NCBI GenBank assembly: GCA_027924585.1
Contig: BSBM01000150.1
Span: forward strand, 14,127,001 to 14,191,000
DNA length: 64,000 nt
Direction of reading: 5' to 3'
Source of the DNA: Larix kaempferi
Lineage: Eukaryota; Streptophyta; Pinopsida; Pinales; Pinaceae
Made by a program: the position numbers and the translations under genes. Under the pieces are notes generated by a model, which was not told the DNA's origin, did not search any database, and was given only the letters and a program-made list of their open reading frames with translations. Shown here piece after piece: positions 1 through 10,721 of the stretch. The stretch's first letter is position 1, and each line of letters starts with the position of its first letter.

Positions 1-222
1 AATCTTTATTTTTTAAAATATTTGTTTTTAATGTTCCGATGCGCTAACAAAACATAGACACATCATGACTACGGTGCTCTTGTCACACATCAACGCACCT
101 ATATGACAATGTGGAACCTTTCCTTAATGGATCGTAGTAGGTTTGGTATTTTTGTTATGTATTTATGGTGCACTTAGGACATGTTAACGCACCGGTGTAA
201 GGTCGGGTGAGTTTTTTAACAA

Positions 223-590
223 GCACCGATTTAGGCATGTCAGCGTACCGGGGAGCAATGCAGTTTATTTGATATGTGCACCGATTGACATTTAATGTTT
301 TTTTAACAAGGTTTTCGATGCGCTATGAAAATAATATCGCACCGTCATAGTGGGGTATTTTTTTTCGACACCGTAATATAGTAAAATGTTTTTTAATTAA
401 TGTGGTTGGTGCACTTAGGCATGTCAACGCATCGGGTTGCATTGTGGTTTATTTGATATGCGCATCGGTTTACATTCAATATTTTTTTAATTAAGGTGAT
501 CGTTGTGCTACTAAAATAATAGCAGTACACTATCATAGCGTGGAGTTGTTTACATTTGGTTCGCATTGCTAACGGTGAACGTATAAATTT
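223..590. repeat. Two diverged tandem copies, period about 184 bp
   Basis: Copy 1 (about 223-406) and copy 2 (about 411-590) share the ordered blocks AGGCATGTCA, TTTATTTGATATG, and a run of T followed by AA(C/T)(A/T)AAGGT, offset by 184 bp. They lie inside the CACTA-like segment. A shorter relative of the first block occurs at about 170-215. Confidence 0.5.
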
Positions 591-985
591 TACAGTGTGC
601 ATCGTATTGTGGTGCGAGCTAAATGGCTTGAATGCACCACACAAATTTTTTTTTCTTTTAGATGGCAATTTAAGGGTGAATTTAAAAAAATAATCTGCTA
701 AAAAATTAAATTGTGAGGTAACAATCAATTTACCTGGACTCTTGCTCGTGCGGGGAGGCATCGTGGCAATGTATAGAAAATTTGAAATTTTGCCCACCGT
801 TTGGCAAAATTCCAATTGTAGCCAGGAGCCAATGGGAACGAGCAACGTGTCCACGTGCAAGACGGATTCCAGGGCATCTAAGGGGGTGATGTACGGCATT
901 GATGTTGTAGGGATCAGAAGCACTGTAGAAGGTAAAAATGATTTTTACCATGAGATAATTTATTTTTATATAACCTTGTTGCAGT

Positions 986-1590
986 GCGCCTGAAATGTGG
1001 ATGCACCGGTGCTATTTATAATATAAATCGCACTAGGAAGATAATTTTAAAATAAAATATAACTGGAGTTTTTTTTTAATTTTGATTCCTTTCCCTAACA
1101 CAATGCGTATGTTTTAATCACGCACTGATGTAGTACATACGTTAAAACACACTGCTATAGAAATTTGGAATTAAAATTTTGACCCTAACGCGGTGCATCG
1201 GTTTCACCTATGCCCCGATGCGATATATATTATTTAACGCACCAGTTGCGAAAATATAGTTTTTTCCACTTGAAGTTTTTTCGGTGCGCCCTATTATTTG
1301 AAGCATTAGTGTGATTTATAATAGAAACTGCATGGTAAATATAATTTTAAAATAAAATATAAAAGCCCGTGTTTTTTATTTTCAGTTTTTTTGATAACGC
1401 ACCAGGGCACTCGATACTATTAAATGCACCGTAGTAGAAATGTAAAATAAAAGTCTTTTACATACCAATGCTCATATAGAATACACACTGATGCTCTTTT
1501 GGTGTATACGCACCGATGTGATCTAGATTATTTAACGCATTGGTTGCAAAAATTTAGTTATTTTTGCACTTGATGGTTTTCCTGGTTGCG
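986..1590. repeat. Two diverged tandem copies, period 300 bp
   Basis: Both copies open with GTGCGCC (GCGCC at 986 and 1286). They continue with ATTTATAATA and ATAATTTTAAAATAAAAT, and end with TTATTTAACGCA and AAAATTTAG-like blocks. They are part of the CACTA-like internal region. Confidence 0.5.
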
Positions 1591-1771
1591 GTGCAACATA
1601 ATTTGTGGTTGTCCCAGTGCATGTTGGTCTTAAACACATTGGGGTGTTTGTATTGATAAAACCCATCGAAAAAAAACATCTGCTAAAACCTCCGGCCGCT
1701 CGGCTCCGCTATAAACAGATATTTGGGCTCTTTCGAGAGGAGCATTTGCTATAGCCTCCGCTAAAGGGCCT

Positions 1772-1784
1772 TTTTCTTGTAGTG
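1772..1784 (-). repeat. CACTA terminal inverted repeat
   Basis: The minus strand reads CACTACAAGAAAA, which is the family consensus terminus. It sets the right boundary of the transposon. Confidence 0.65.
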
Positions 1785-2251
1785 TAGATTGTAGATAGTC
1801 TAAGTCCATTTCATGATCTTCCTTTAATGTTTCTTCTGATTTGAATTCTTTAAAATCTCAACTTTGAGGAGACTCACTTAACTTGGACAAACCATAAGTA
1901 TTACTTGGAATTTCCACCATTTACACAATTCACTCAATCATCTCTACTCTAAGTAACAAAAACATTGTAAATATGGGAAAATGAAATTCCTAGCATTTCA
2001 TAATTATATTTGGCACAACACTTACTTCTTAATTCACTGCACATGTTTAGGTATTCAATACACAACATTTAGTTAGATACATAACCAACCAAGAATAATG
2101 TTGCAATAACTTTTCATCAAATATAAATATCAAACACTAATAATATGGACAATCCTTAAATACATAATATTTGAGTGCTATAACATCCAATAAATATAAA
2201 ACCTTGCATTCATAATACAAACTTGTTCGCCTGCAACTACCCTCCACATTA
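1785..2251. other. AT-rich non-coding stretch
   Basis: No ORF, repeat or RNA gene could be supported between the transposon border and the 120-bp tandem repeat. Confidence 0.4.
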
Positions 2252-2600
2252 ATTACTCGGAAATAATAGGGTCCCCTCCTAATGAATTTTCCATACCTAG
2301 AGTCATACTTGGTTTCCTCCCCAGAAGTTGGTTAAGTAGCAAAGACTTGATTCATTCCTGAAAGAGAGATTATTACTCGGAAATAATAGGGTCCCCTCCT
2401 AATGAATTTTCCATACGTAGAGTCATACTTGGTTTCCTCCTCAGAATTTGGTTAAGTAGCAAAGACTTGGTTCATTCTTGGAAGAGAGATTATTACTCAG
2501 AAATAATAGGGTCCCCTCCTAATGAATTTTCCATACCTAGAGTCATACTTGGTTTCCTCCCTAGAAGTTGGTTAAGTAGTAAAGACTTGGTTCATTCCTG
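2252..2600. repeat. Tandem repeat, 3 copies x 120 bp
   Basis: Copies begin with ATTACTC(G/A)GAAATAATAG at 2252, 2372 and 2492, an exact 120-bp period. The copies differ at only a few positions, so the expansion is young compared with the surrounding decay. The third copy ends early, at about 2600. No coding potential is shared by all copies. Confidence 0.9.
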
Positions 2601-3861
2601 AACTCCAACGCAACAACGACTACGAGCCTGCAACACGAAATGGTAAACCCCTCCTCAACAATGGTTTAAGGAGCATTGCGGTGAGAACTTATGAGCTTCG
2701 CTACAACATTGATTTGTAATTGCAGAAAGGAATGATGGAACTCACCGGACACAGCGGTGCAAGATCCCACAACTCCACCGCAACATGAAATATGACTACG
2801 GTTGTCTTGATAAAAATTTGTCGAGGTGGAACTTAACCACCACCAAGAGAAATCAAAGCACAAAGAAAGAAAGGGGAAAGGGGGAAAGGGGTAGTAGAAC
2901 ATTCTTATAAATGGATAGCCCCTCCCACACAAGGGGCTATCCTTTTGTACCCACATAAGGGGCTATTGTTAGTCATCGAGTGAAGTTGGATAAAAGGAGA
3001 ATTTTCCTCCCACTTGTCACTGAGTGAATGGAAACGAATAAGGATAGGGGCCGAGCGAAGATTGGTATGAAATTTGAGTAAGTACCCCATATAACCCTAT
3101 ATTTGGTAGCATGTTCATGTTGAGGGCATTTGACTCTTAATTTGGCACAAATATGCATTTTAGGGCCCGTCCTAGGGCAACTTCAAAAAATATTTACGTT
3201 TAATTGCCTTGTGACAATCTCCCCTCCTCACTCTCTGGCAAACCTAGGGCTTAGACTCCCTCCTGCATTAAAAATCCTTGCACACACCTTTGGATCTCGA
3301 GCTTGGGGTGTTGTTTCCAATTTAAGATTGCACTCATAAATACCGAATTTGTATATGGACCACACCTTTGCTCGTCATCCTAACCCTAGCGACCTGAAAT
3401 TTCCTAGTCCTGGAGCTTGATGGACCTTAGTAAAATAAGCATTTGCCCTTAAAACCTGGGCACCATGAAGCCATAGCTAGCAAACAAATTCCATCCACAA
3501 ATTCCCCCCCTATCAGTGTGCTCCTCCTTTAACGTTTTAATGAATTTTACATGCCTACATAATAGCAGAATTCAAAGAGCATTTTGGAATAAGAATCATT
3601 TTGATATCATCATATTGCATCCTACCCTGAGACATGAATTTCAAAATTCCCAAATACTTCATGAAACAACATTCCAAATTATAATTGTTATGAGCACACC
3701 TACTGTTAATCGTAGAGTCCATTCCTAGCTTAGACTCCATGGGATAACACGGGGAGAACTCCAAAATTAAGCGCTTGTTTGAACCAGTTTGCATGTCCAA
3801 GTACTAGTTTACTTTCACAACTCATACTGCAATTTGTCTTTCATGGAAGATGATGTTGTCC
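2601..3861. other. Unrecognised non-coding sequence
   Basis: This stretch contains a short direct repeat (AAGGGGCTAT at about 2931 and 2957) and short ORFs without recognisable domains. It looks like old repeat sequence, but no element border was found. Confidence 0.3.
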
Positions 3862-4137
3862 CTAACGGCTTGCATGATTGCTCCATGTCCATTGACGGAC
3901 CAAACAACAATCCAAGACTATGCTAGAAGTACCTTTAGGTGACGAAATGATGGAAGAGACAACCCTGCAGATCCAATATGACAATACCCAAAAAATCACT
4001 AGACCTAAACCAGAATATCGATGTATCAGTTCTTCAGAGTGGATAAATATCAGTTGGCTATCGTAGAAGAGATCTTGATATACCAAAATATCAAGTGATT
4101 TGGGTTACACAAGGTAGAAGTAAGGTCCGAGGTATTT

Positions 4138-4142
4138 CCATG
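4138..4142. repeat. TSD CCATG, left copy (solo LTR 4143-4788)
   Basis: The 5-bp CCATG is repeated exactly at 4789-4793. Confidence 0.8.
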
Positions 4143-4788
4143 TGTTAAATTTTCAGAATTTACTTCAATCTGATCTAGGATCTTAACTGAGAGAACAACA
4201 TGTACAACAAATCTACAGCATATCAACCATGGACACAATAATGCAAGCACACAAGAGACACAGAGTTTACTTGGGGAAAACCATAAAGGTTAAAAACCCC
4301 AATAACTTCCTCAAAGATAGATAGAGCAATGATACAACCAGAATACAAGAGATAGTCTTCTCCTAGCAGCAGAGCCTCCTCCTCCACAAGTGCGCCACTC
4401 TCCCAAGTGTGAGTGAGAGAATAGAATGTGTAAAATGAGAGAGACACACTCTCTATCTATACACTAACTTGACTTGACCTTTACTCAACTAGGTCGGCCT
4501 CAACTTAACCACTTAACATAATGCTGACTGGGCCGACCCCCACTAGGGTGGTCTAATAACCCTTTGACCCACATGGCCGACCCCCAATAGGGTGGTCTAA
4601 TAACCCTTTGACCCACATGACTTATACAGGGCTGACCCCAACAAGGTGGTCTAATAACCCATCAAGTATAAGTTACGACACTTACAATATAAATGACGAC
4701 ACTTCCGTATAGAGGAATAATAACATCTCTATAGGAATACAATATACATATATGTGAAATGCATTCCGAAGTTACATATACATCAACA
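4143..4788 (-). mobile_element. Solo LTR of a Ty1/copia-type element, antisense
   Basis: The unit starts TGTTAAAT and ends CATCAACA, so it has the TG...CA ends of an LTR, and it is flanked by the perfect 5-bp duplication CCATG. Read on the minus strand it starts TGTTGATGTATATGTAACTT, close to the LTR at 14357-14980 and related to the LTRs at 32653, 49304 and 59223. All share a GTAACTTCGGAA block near the 5' end and a TATA(A/G)ATA box before a GAGAGTGTGT-rich segment. A 25-30 bp sequence containing GGTGGTCTAATAACCC is repeated three times (about 4530-4650). There is no internal domain; this is the product of LTR-LTR recombination. Confidence 0.85.
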
Positions 4789-4793
4789 CCATG
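4789..4793. repeat. TSD CCATG, right copy
   Basis: Exact match to 4138-4142. Confidence 0.8.
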
Positions 4794-6534
4794 TGCAAAG
4801 GTGATAGCATGGTTGATCCCTCATATTGACACTATGAAGCGTATCCTAAAAAATGCCATAGGTGAAGGCATTGCCTCCTTTCAACTGTCCACCCTAAAGA
4901 AAGCCTATAAGTTTCCTCCAACCAAGATCAACATGACCATTGAGTGGGTTAAGTCATTGAAGTTTGATTGTCTAGCCTTCATCAAGCAAGCATGGATTCC
5001 AGGGAATAGTTTTGTCGAAGAGAAAGTGGCGATTATGAGACCAAATTATTGAAACAACTCTATCGAATAGCTGCAACCCTCTTATGTATATTGTATGGGG
5101 CAACAAACTCACTCCACTTTAAGTTGGAATGGACCCCTCTATTGTATCATGTCGTTGTGTGCATCATAAGATTCCCCTGGGCATCTATCATCTCTGCCAA
5201 CATGGAAGATGCAATTCAAAAGGCACATGATGATCTTCTTGTGCATCGATCTAATATTCATATGTCTTCATATTTAGTAGATGCAATTTGTATTCCCAAC
5301 AACTTCCCCAGCATGGGATGGCATTGGAACCCCGCATAGACTCCTATACATGTTGTTGCCAAGCTCTGTGGCCACATAAACATGCTAATTATTATAAGCA
5401 TGTTTGTGAAGAGTTTATTATGCCCCTATACACAATCATCTATGGATCATCGACCAAATGTATGTAAAATAATGTTATTAATACAGTGACCCAGATGGGA
5501 GATTGGTATATGATTGAGGAAGGAACATATTTACAAATTTACAAATTTACAAAGGGTCAAAGAATCCATACATCCTTCCCAAGTATGTCATTAATGATAT
5601 GGTCCTTAGTGAAATTGCAAGACAAACATTTATAGATTGAATTGCAACTGCTCTAGCCAACACTAGAAAGGCATTGTGGTCGTCCCTTCCAATAGTAGTT
5701 GGAGCACACAAGATATCTAAATTAAAGGAAGCTCTAGAGTTGACAATTTTTTTTTGAAATTTTTAATTTCGATGAAAGAAATTTCTATAGGAATGATAGT
5801 CATGGGAAAGTTGCCAAGCATTGTGCGACCGTCAAGTTCCATTGGCCCTATGCATATCACTTTTGTGCAGAAGAAGAGATTTTCAGGTGAGTGCAAAGTC
5901 TTGAGGACTTAGCAAAAGGGATGAATAAGGGAAAAGGTACAGAAAAGGCTACTACTAGCAAGTCGATAGAAAAGGCCCAGGAAGAGAGGCAATAGAGGCT
6001 AATGGAGGAGGCTGCAAAAATCGTTGAAGAAGTGAACATGAGAAAGGAGTAGGTACAAAGAAAATCCAAAGTAGAAGCTCTAGCAAAGAAGGAATAAGAG
6101 GAAAGTGACAGGCAAGCAGAGTTACAATAGAAGGCCAAAGAACTGAAAGAGCAATAGGAGGCTTAGAAGCAGGATGAGGAGTAGAAAAAAGAAGAAGAGA
6201 TTCAACATAAGACAAAAGGGCTCAAAGCGCAGGAAGAAGCTCGAAGGAAAGCAGAGGAAGAGCATAAACATGATGAAGAAGTATAAGACAATAGTCCACA
6301 AGACATGGATATAGAGACACTTGTGATCTAGGAGGATCATCTCATCGTCAATCGAAGTTAGAGTCTTCAAATTGTAAAGTAAAGCTTACAGGGATGAAGA
6401 GCTTGTCAAGAGCTTTCCGACAACGCTTGTTTCGCTCAAAAAAGCCTCAAGATGGAAAAGTTATCAATGTTTGAAGTTTCGACAATTTTAGTTAAAAATA
6501 ACAAAAAAATGGATAATTTGGAAAAAAATTGGGA

Positions 6535-6640
6535 GTCCATGGGATTTGACTCCATGACCTTTAAAGATCACCCAAAGCCTTCACAAGTATGCTTTACCAT
6601 CTCTCCTACACGTTGGTTCTTTTCTTAAGTAACTGGCATA
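6535..6640 (-). mobile_element. tRNA-derived SINE-like segment
   Basis: On the minus strand a box-A-like TGGTAAAGCA is followed about 45-50 nt later by GAGTCAAATCC, close to the pol III box B consensus. The stem-like pair GGGAGTCCATGG / CCATGGACTCCC surrounds the B box. No 3' tail or TSD could be fixed, so the limits are approximate. Confidence 0.35.
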
Positions 6641-6799
6641 TAAATTTAATTGAGGCTTAGCCTTCAACCCCATGGTCAACAACGAGAGCACACCCCATAT
6701 CTATGTTATATTGCCACTGAATTATATGCCAAACCTTTATATCATATCCATACCATATATTATATAATATTGCCAATGTATTAACCATTGCCACCATAA

Positions 6800-6960
6800 T
6801 ATATGCGACATATTACAAAGTCGAACCACATAATATTACATTCAACAAAAGCAATTAGATGGAGAGAGATCTGCGGGTTTGAAACCGTTACCTCCTCCCC
6901 AGTTGCTCAGTTATTTAACCAACGCGCCACGGATGCCTATTGTGTATGGATGTGGCGGAT
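6800..6960 (-). mobile_element. tRNA-derived SINE-like segment
   Basis: The minus strand reads TGGCGCGTTGGTTAAATAAC (box A) and, about 48 nt downstream, GGTTTCAAACC (box B). This is the spacing and sequence of the tRNA-like head of a plant SINE. The body would run left into AT-rich sequence. It is not a tRNA gene, since no acceptor stem closes. Limits are approximate. Confidence 0.45.
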
Positions 6961-7827
6961 TTTGCTTGAGAATTGTAGGCGGTGATATAGGGCCCAAAAC
7001 CACTATAAAAACCATGTTTTGACACAGATTCCAAGATGGTGAAAATAACGGATTGCATAGAGTTCGAGGTGGTTTTAGCACGCTTCCCGAGACGATTTTT
7101 GCATAGTATTGGCATGCTTCTCGAGGTAGGTTTTGCACAGTTACCAATGTGGTTTTGGCATGCTCCCCAAGGCGGTTTTCTGCATAGTTCTTGAGGTTCG
7201 TACATTCATTAATGGGCACGAGTCCTAAGGCGGAATCCATACTTTTTTGTCTTTTATGCAGAGAAAGTTTCTCGATTTGCGTGTCAGAGGAGGCCTCATG
7301 CAAACATAGTCGAGTTTATACTCATTTTTCTTGATGTTTCGAGAGGATTGTAGTGGTGCTATTTGTTTTTGCTGATAATTGACAGAAAACATAAGTGTTT
7401 CCAGAAACTCATATTTGTAAGCTTTAAAGACTAAATAAGATCGGCCTTCTCATTAGAAATGGCCCGGAGACGTAGCCCAAGGAGGGTGAACTGCGTTATC
7501 AGTTATTGTCTACAAAATTTCATGGTTTGCATCTCTTTATGTGCTTTAGTTATGCTCTTTGATTTTGTCATTTAAAGCCTCTTTAATGGATTTAAGCATT
7601 TAAACATTCACATGCAAATAATGGTTATAAAGATCCTGTCATTTTCGGATCAACTTGCCAGTAGTTCTGCTATCCTACTCACTAGGGGACACTTTCCTTT
7701 GAGAGATCTTGGAATGAGTGCATATACACCATCCAAAGAAGATAATGTAGCCAATATCAGTTCCTTTGTTTTTTATCGGCAAAAGAAATGAATCACAAAA
7801 AGGACAAATAAGAAACTTAGGCTCCCT

Positions 7828-8975
7828 ATGCAGCCTGAGATGAATATCACTCTGGAGACCCCTGTGTTTGAACACACCAACAAAGCACCAGAAGTTATGG
7901 CATTCGTTAATGTAGCTACCGCTATGGCAACTGAAGATAACATACAAAAATTGACCAAAGAGTTGAGCCAGGCTAGAAGAAAGATCGGTCTTCGAGAAGA
8001 TCATCTTCTTGAAGCTAGGAGAGAGGGAGTCGAGTTAAAGCATGATTATGATGCTCTTCGGGCATAAACGAGCTTTCTAGAGAGGCCATCACAACATTTG
8101 CATAACGATAAGAATGCACTAACAACCCAAGTAGAAGCTCTTGAAGTTAGGAAAGAAGCCCTGGCAGTCGAAATAACCGTCCTACAAAACAAAAAGCACG
8201 TGTTAGCTGCTCAGATTAAAGGTCTTGAAGCCGAGAAGGAAACCATGGTTACAAAGGTAGAAGACTTGCAAAACGATAAGATTATACTGGTTGTTGAAGC
8301 AAAGACAACAAAGGAGGAAACACAGAGCCTGGAAAAATTCCATAATTGTGCTATTGCACTGCAACATGAATTGTTCCATTCATAAGAGTTAGTCAGGGAA
8401 CGGGTCTATGAAGTCCAAAAAGTAGCGGCTAAACTCAAATTTGTAATAGAAAGAGCTTGAGAGCATGATCTAAGAGTTAAGGAGGTCAAGAGTAAGTTGA
8501 AGAGCATAGCAACCTGGCATCGACTAACACTGTAATTCCACCCAACTCAAAAAGGGTCGTGGAAGAAATTCAATTGGACTATGCCACTCTAGACAACTAT
8601 CAGAAGGCTGGAGAAATACTGCAAAAAGTTGTGATTGCTTCATTGAAGAAATGCCAAAGTATTCACACTACCATGGATAAAGTGTTTGATAAGTGTCATC
8701 TACCACCTCCAGGGACCTTTGAAGAACCCATCGCCAAGGTGCAATGGTTAGCAAAATTGAGAACAATCAGAGATGAAGACATCAAAGCTGCTAAAAGTAT
8801 ATCACAGGTCACTGCACAAGCATTGCAGGATCGGGTTGGGACACCCATGCAAAAGATTCAGTTCATGACCAGATGTCATACCACCATCACTAAAGGGTTA
8901 AGCACAGTGGTTAGGGAGGTAGTGACTCATGAGGTTCCACTATGTTTACTTTTTCATATGACTGTGAACTATTAG
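7828..8975 (+). pseudogene. Broken coiled-coil ORF, family not recognised
   Basis: One frame runs from ATG 7828 to about 8458, interrupted by stops at about 8065, 8383 and 8458. It shifts to another frame for 8559-8975. The translation is rich in Glu, Lys, Leu and Gln, with long heptad-like stretches between about residues 30 and 200 and repeated units of the type (V/L)EAL(E)..K(E). The last part (138 residues) is more globular and ends at 8973-8975. LTR-like sequence begins about 30 bp later, so this may be the 3' accessory ORF of a retroelement. No enzymatic motif is present. A decayed host gene for a structural coiled-coil protein is the alternative. Confidence 0.4.
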
Positions 8976-9007
8976 ATTGATTTATTAAATCCTAAGGAAA
9001 TGTTGCC

Positions 9008-9620
9008 TGTTAGAATTATGTAATTTAAAAATTACTTTTATTTCTTTTAAGAGAGAATGTAAACTTAAAGTGAAAAGTGCTGAAGGAACCCAAAGGTTAT
9101 AGCTAACCTTGGGAATTTGAACAGTCACTTAGAAGTTACTTTGTAAAAGTTATAAAAGAGAGGGAAGAGAAGAAGGGGGACTTTTGAAATGGGAGCTTTT
9201 GCTACTCACTTCATTGTAAGAATTATTTATGGGGGACTTTTGGCATGCAAACTTTTGCTACTCACTCTATTGTAAGAATTATTTATGTGGATGAATACAA
9301 AGGTTGTTAGACTCAAGTTTTGGGGCATGGAACTATGATTTTGGTGTGGATGAATGTCATAGAATTGCTTCCTGTTTTATCTCTCACCCATATGCAGTAA
9401 GAATGTTTTGATTTCTATTTGACTATTCTTACGACTCTCTATTTTTGCTGTATATGCATTTTCATGGTTTCTTTGCATTCTACGAGTTGTAAATGCAAAA
9501 TGTATTAACACTGTGACTACTTCAATGGTTTATATCATTTTGTGAGTGTTATACATTTCTAGTATCGCAGTTGGCTGTTTTCAAAATATGTATCTCAATG
9601 CTATTTACCACTCGCTCCTT
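9008..9620 (+). mobile_element. LTR-like sequence (ends uncertain)
   Basis: This begins TGTTAGAATTATG, with TATAAAAGAG at about 9151, followed by a 2 x 56-bp tandem repeat. Layout and base composition suggest an LTR downstream of the broken coiled-coil ORF. No matching second LTR or TSD was found. Confidence 0.3.
9175..9286. repeat. Tandem duplication, 2 x 56 bp
   Basis: Both copies start GGGGGACTTTTG (9175, 9231) and end TGTAAGAATTATTTAT. Confidence 0.75.
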
Positions 9621-10418
9621 TAATTTTGCTCCTAGCTAGGATATGTTAGAGTAATTTAAGACTGCATCTTAGATTAAAGCATATTGCATCTCATCCCTCT
9701 TAAATTTAAAGCCTTAAACGATGGATCGGGTCGCAACCGATGAAACTCCAAACCAATAAACAGTAGCCGAACCAGACTCCAAAAGAATTCCCTATTCGAA
9801 ACAGTTAAATGTCTAATTAAAACTTTCTACCAAGAAAAACCCCTACTATTGACACAAAGACATTTCCTAGCATCTATAGTATTTATATAAATTTCTTTAC
9901 ACAATTTTTACTGTATTCATTAGAACATCGAATTAGGATAAACTTGTACATTATATAATTTTCTATAGTCGTATTGTGTATTGAATATTTAACAAATATG
10001 AAATATATAATTTTAAAAAGTTCTACGCACCTTTTCAATATTTAAAAATATTGTTAAATATGAAATATATAATTTTAAAGTGTGTCTATGCACCTTTTAT
10101 ACAATTGCTAATGATATACTATATTATTATTGATACAATGATTCAATCGTTTAAGAATTATAGCATGGATTGCTCTAATTGATTTTTTTTAACATAGCCA
10201 TTTAGAAGTGGTAATAATAGAAGACTCTGCGGGCGACGATCCTCCTGTCTCACGGAAGAGAAAGCAAATTGCAGAAGTTCGTCGCTCGTAGGTACAGGGT
10301 TCGAATCGCCACTAGGTCGCAACATATTTATTTGCACTTCAACTCTTGACTTTGTACACGTCTCATTCCTTTTGTATTTTTTTGGTTTTTAAGTCAGTGC
10401 TTAAATGCAACGGAGGCA
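9621..10418. other. AT-rich 5' flank of MAU2
   Basis: No coding region is visible. A 40-bp sequence containing AAATATGAAATATATAATTT is repeated at about 9995 and 10055. An isolated pol III box-B-like GGTTCGAATC lies at about 10299-10308 without a convincing A box. Confidence 0.35.
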
Positions 10419-10425
10419 TATAAAA
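10419..10425 (+). promoter_or_regulatory. Putative TATA box of MAU2
   Basis: TATAAAA lies 84 bp upstream of the MAU2 start codon. Transcription would then start near 10450, giving a 5' leader of about 60 nt with no upstream ATG. Position and sequence fit a plant core promoter. The start site itself is not visible in the sequence. Confidence 0.5.
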
Positions 10426-10508
10426 TTCCACGGCACAATTATCACATTGCAGGACGAATTCCGGTTGTAACAAGCTAAGAAACAGTGAAAGCAAGGGTCT
10501 TATGCGTC

Positions 10509-10721
10509 ATGGAGGCAGTTGCCGAAGGTTTATGGGATCTGGCGGAGAAACACGAGGAGAGTGGGAACATAGGAGCTGCCATTAAATGTCTGGAAGCTAT
10601 TTGCCAAAGCCAAGTTTCTTTCCTGCCAATTATCGAGGTCAAAACTCGTCTGCGCATCGCAACACTCTTATTGAGTTACACGGACAACGTAACGCACGCA
10701 AAAATTCATCTCGAGCGCGCT
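10509..10721 (+). CDS. MAU2: MAU2 exon 1 (71 codons)
   Basis: The start is ATG 10509, because homology to plant MAU2 begins exactly at this Met; the in-frame codons upstream (from 10485) have no counterpart. The exon encodes the N-terminal TPR-like helices, with the landmarks AIKCLEAICQSQVSF and KTRLRIATLLL, which in MAU2 wrap around the N-terminus of SCC2. It ends CGC GCT followed by a strong donor GTAAGT at 10722; phase 0. Confidence 0.95.

Larger units (their letters stand above)
1..1784. mobile_element. End of a CACTA (En/Spm-type) DNA transposon, cut by the window edge
   Basis: The right border at 1772-1784 reads, on the minus strand, CACTACAAGAAAA, the typical terminal inverted repeat of plant CACTA transposons. 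Just inside it the minus strand carries TAGCGGAG twice (about 1690-1765), matching the short subterminal repeats such elements use to bind transposase. Further in, the sequence is AT-rich with repeated GCACCG-type motifs and two tandem duplications, and has no believable coding region; ORFs here lack recognisable domains. The opposite end and any transposase lie outside the window, so it cannot be said whether the element is autonomous. The 3-bp target duplication expected at this border would be the TAG at 1785-1787, which cannot be tested without the other end. Confidence 0.62.
3862..6340 (+). pseudogene. Decayed ORF of unknown function, split by a solo LTR
   Basis: I do not recognise the family. 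On the plus strand, blocks of coding-like sequence run through several frames: about 3900-4142, 4794-5052, 5049-5339 and 5850-6340. If the solo LTR at 4143-4788 and one TSD copy are ignored, the frame to the left reads straight into the frame to the right, so the LTR landed inside an older ORF. The last part (about 5880-6280) is a highly charged Glu/Lys/Arg-rich coiled-coil in which many expected Gln positions are now TAG. Stops and frameshifts make it non-functional. It is probably an ORF from an older mobile element, or a long-dead plant hypothetical gene. Confidence 0.35.
6341..7827. other. Non-coding stretch containing the two SINE-like segments
   Basis: Apart from the SINE-like segments, this contains several short GGTTTTGGCATGC / GGTTTTGCACAG type imperfect repeats (about 7060-7180). 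No gene was recognised. Confidence 0.3.

Noticed and set aside
393-923. 176-codon minus-strand ORF
   Set aside because: Lies across the CACTA-like tandem repeats, no domain, composition follows the repeat; treated as chance.
10297-10310. GGTTCGAATC box B as part of a tRNA or SINE
   Set aside because: No A box at the right distance and no cloverleaf; only an isolated motif.
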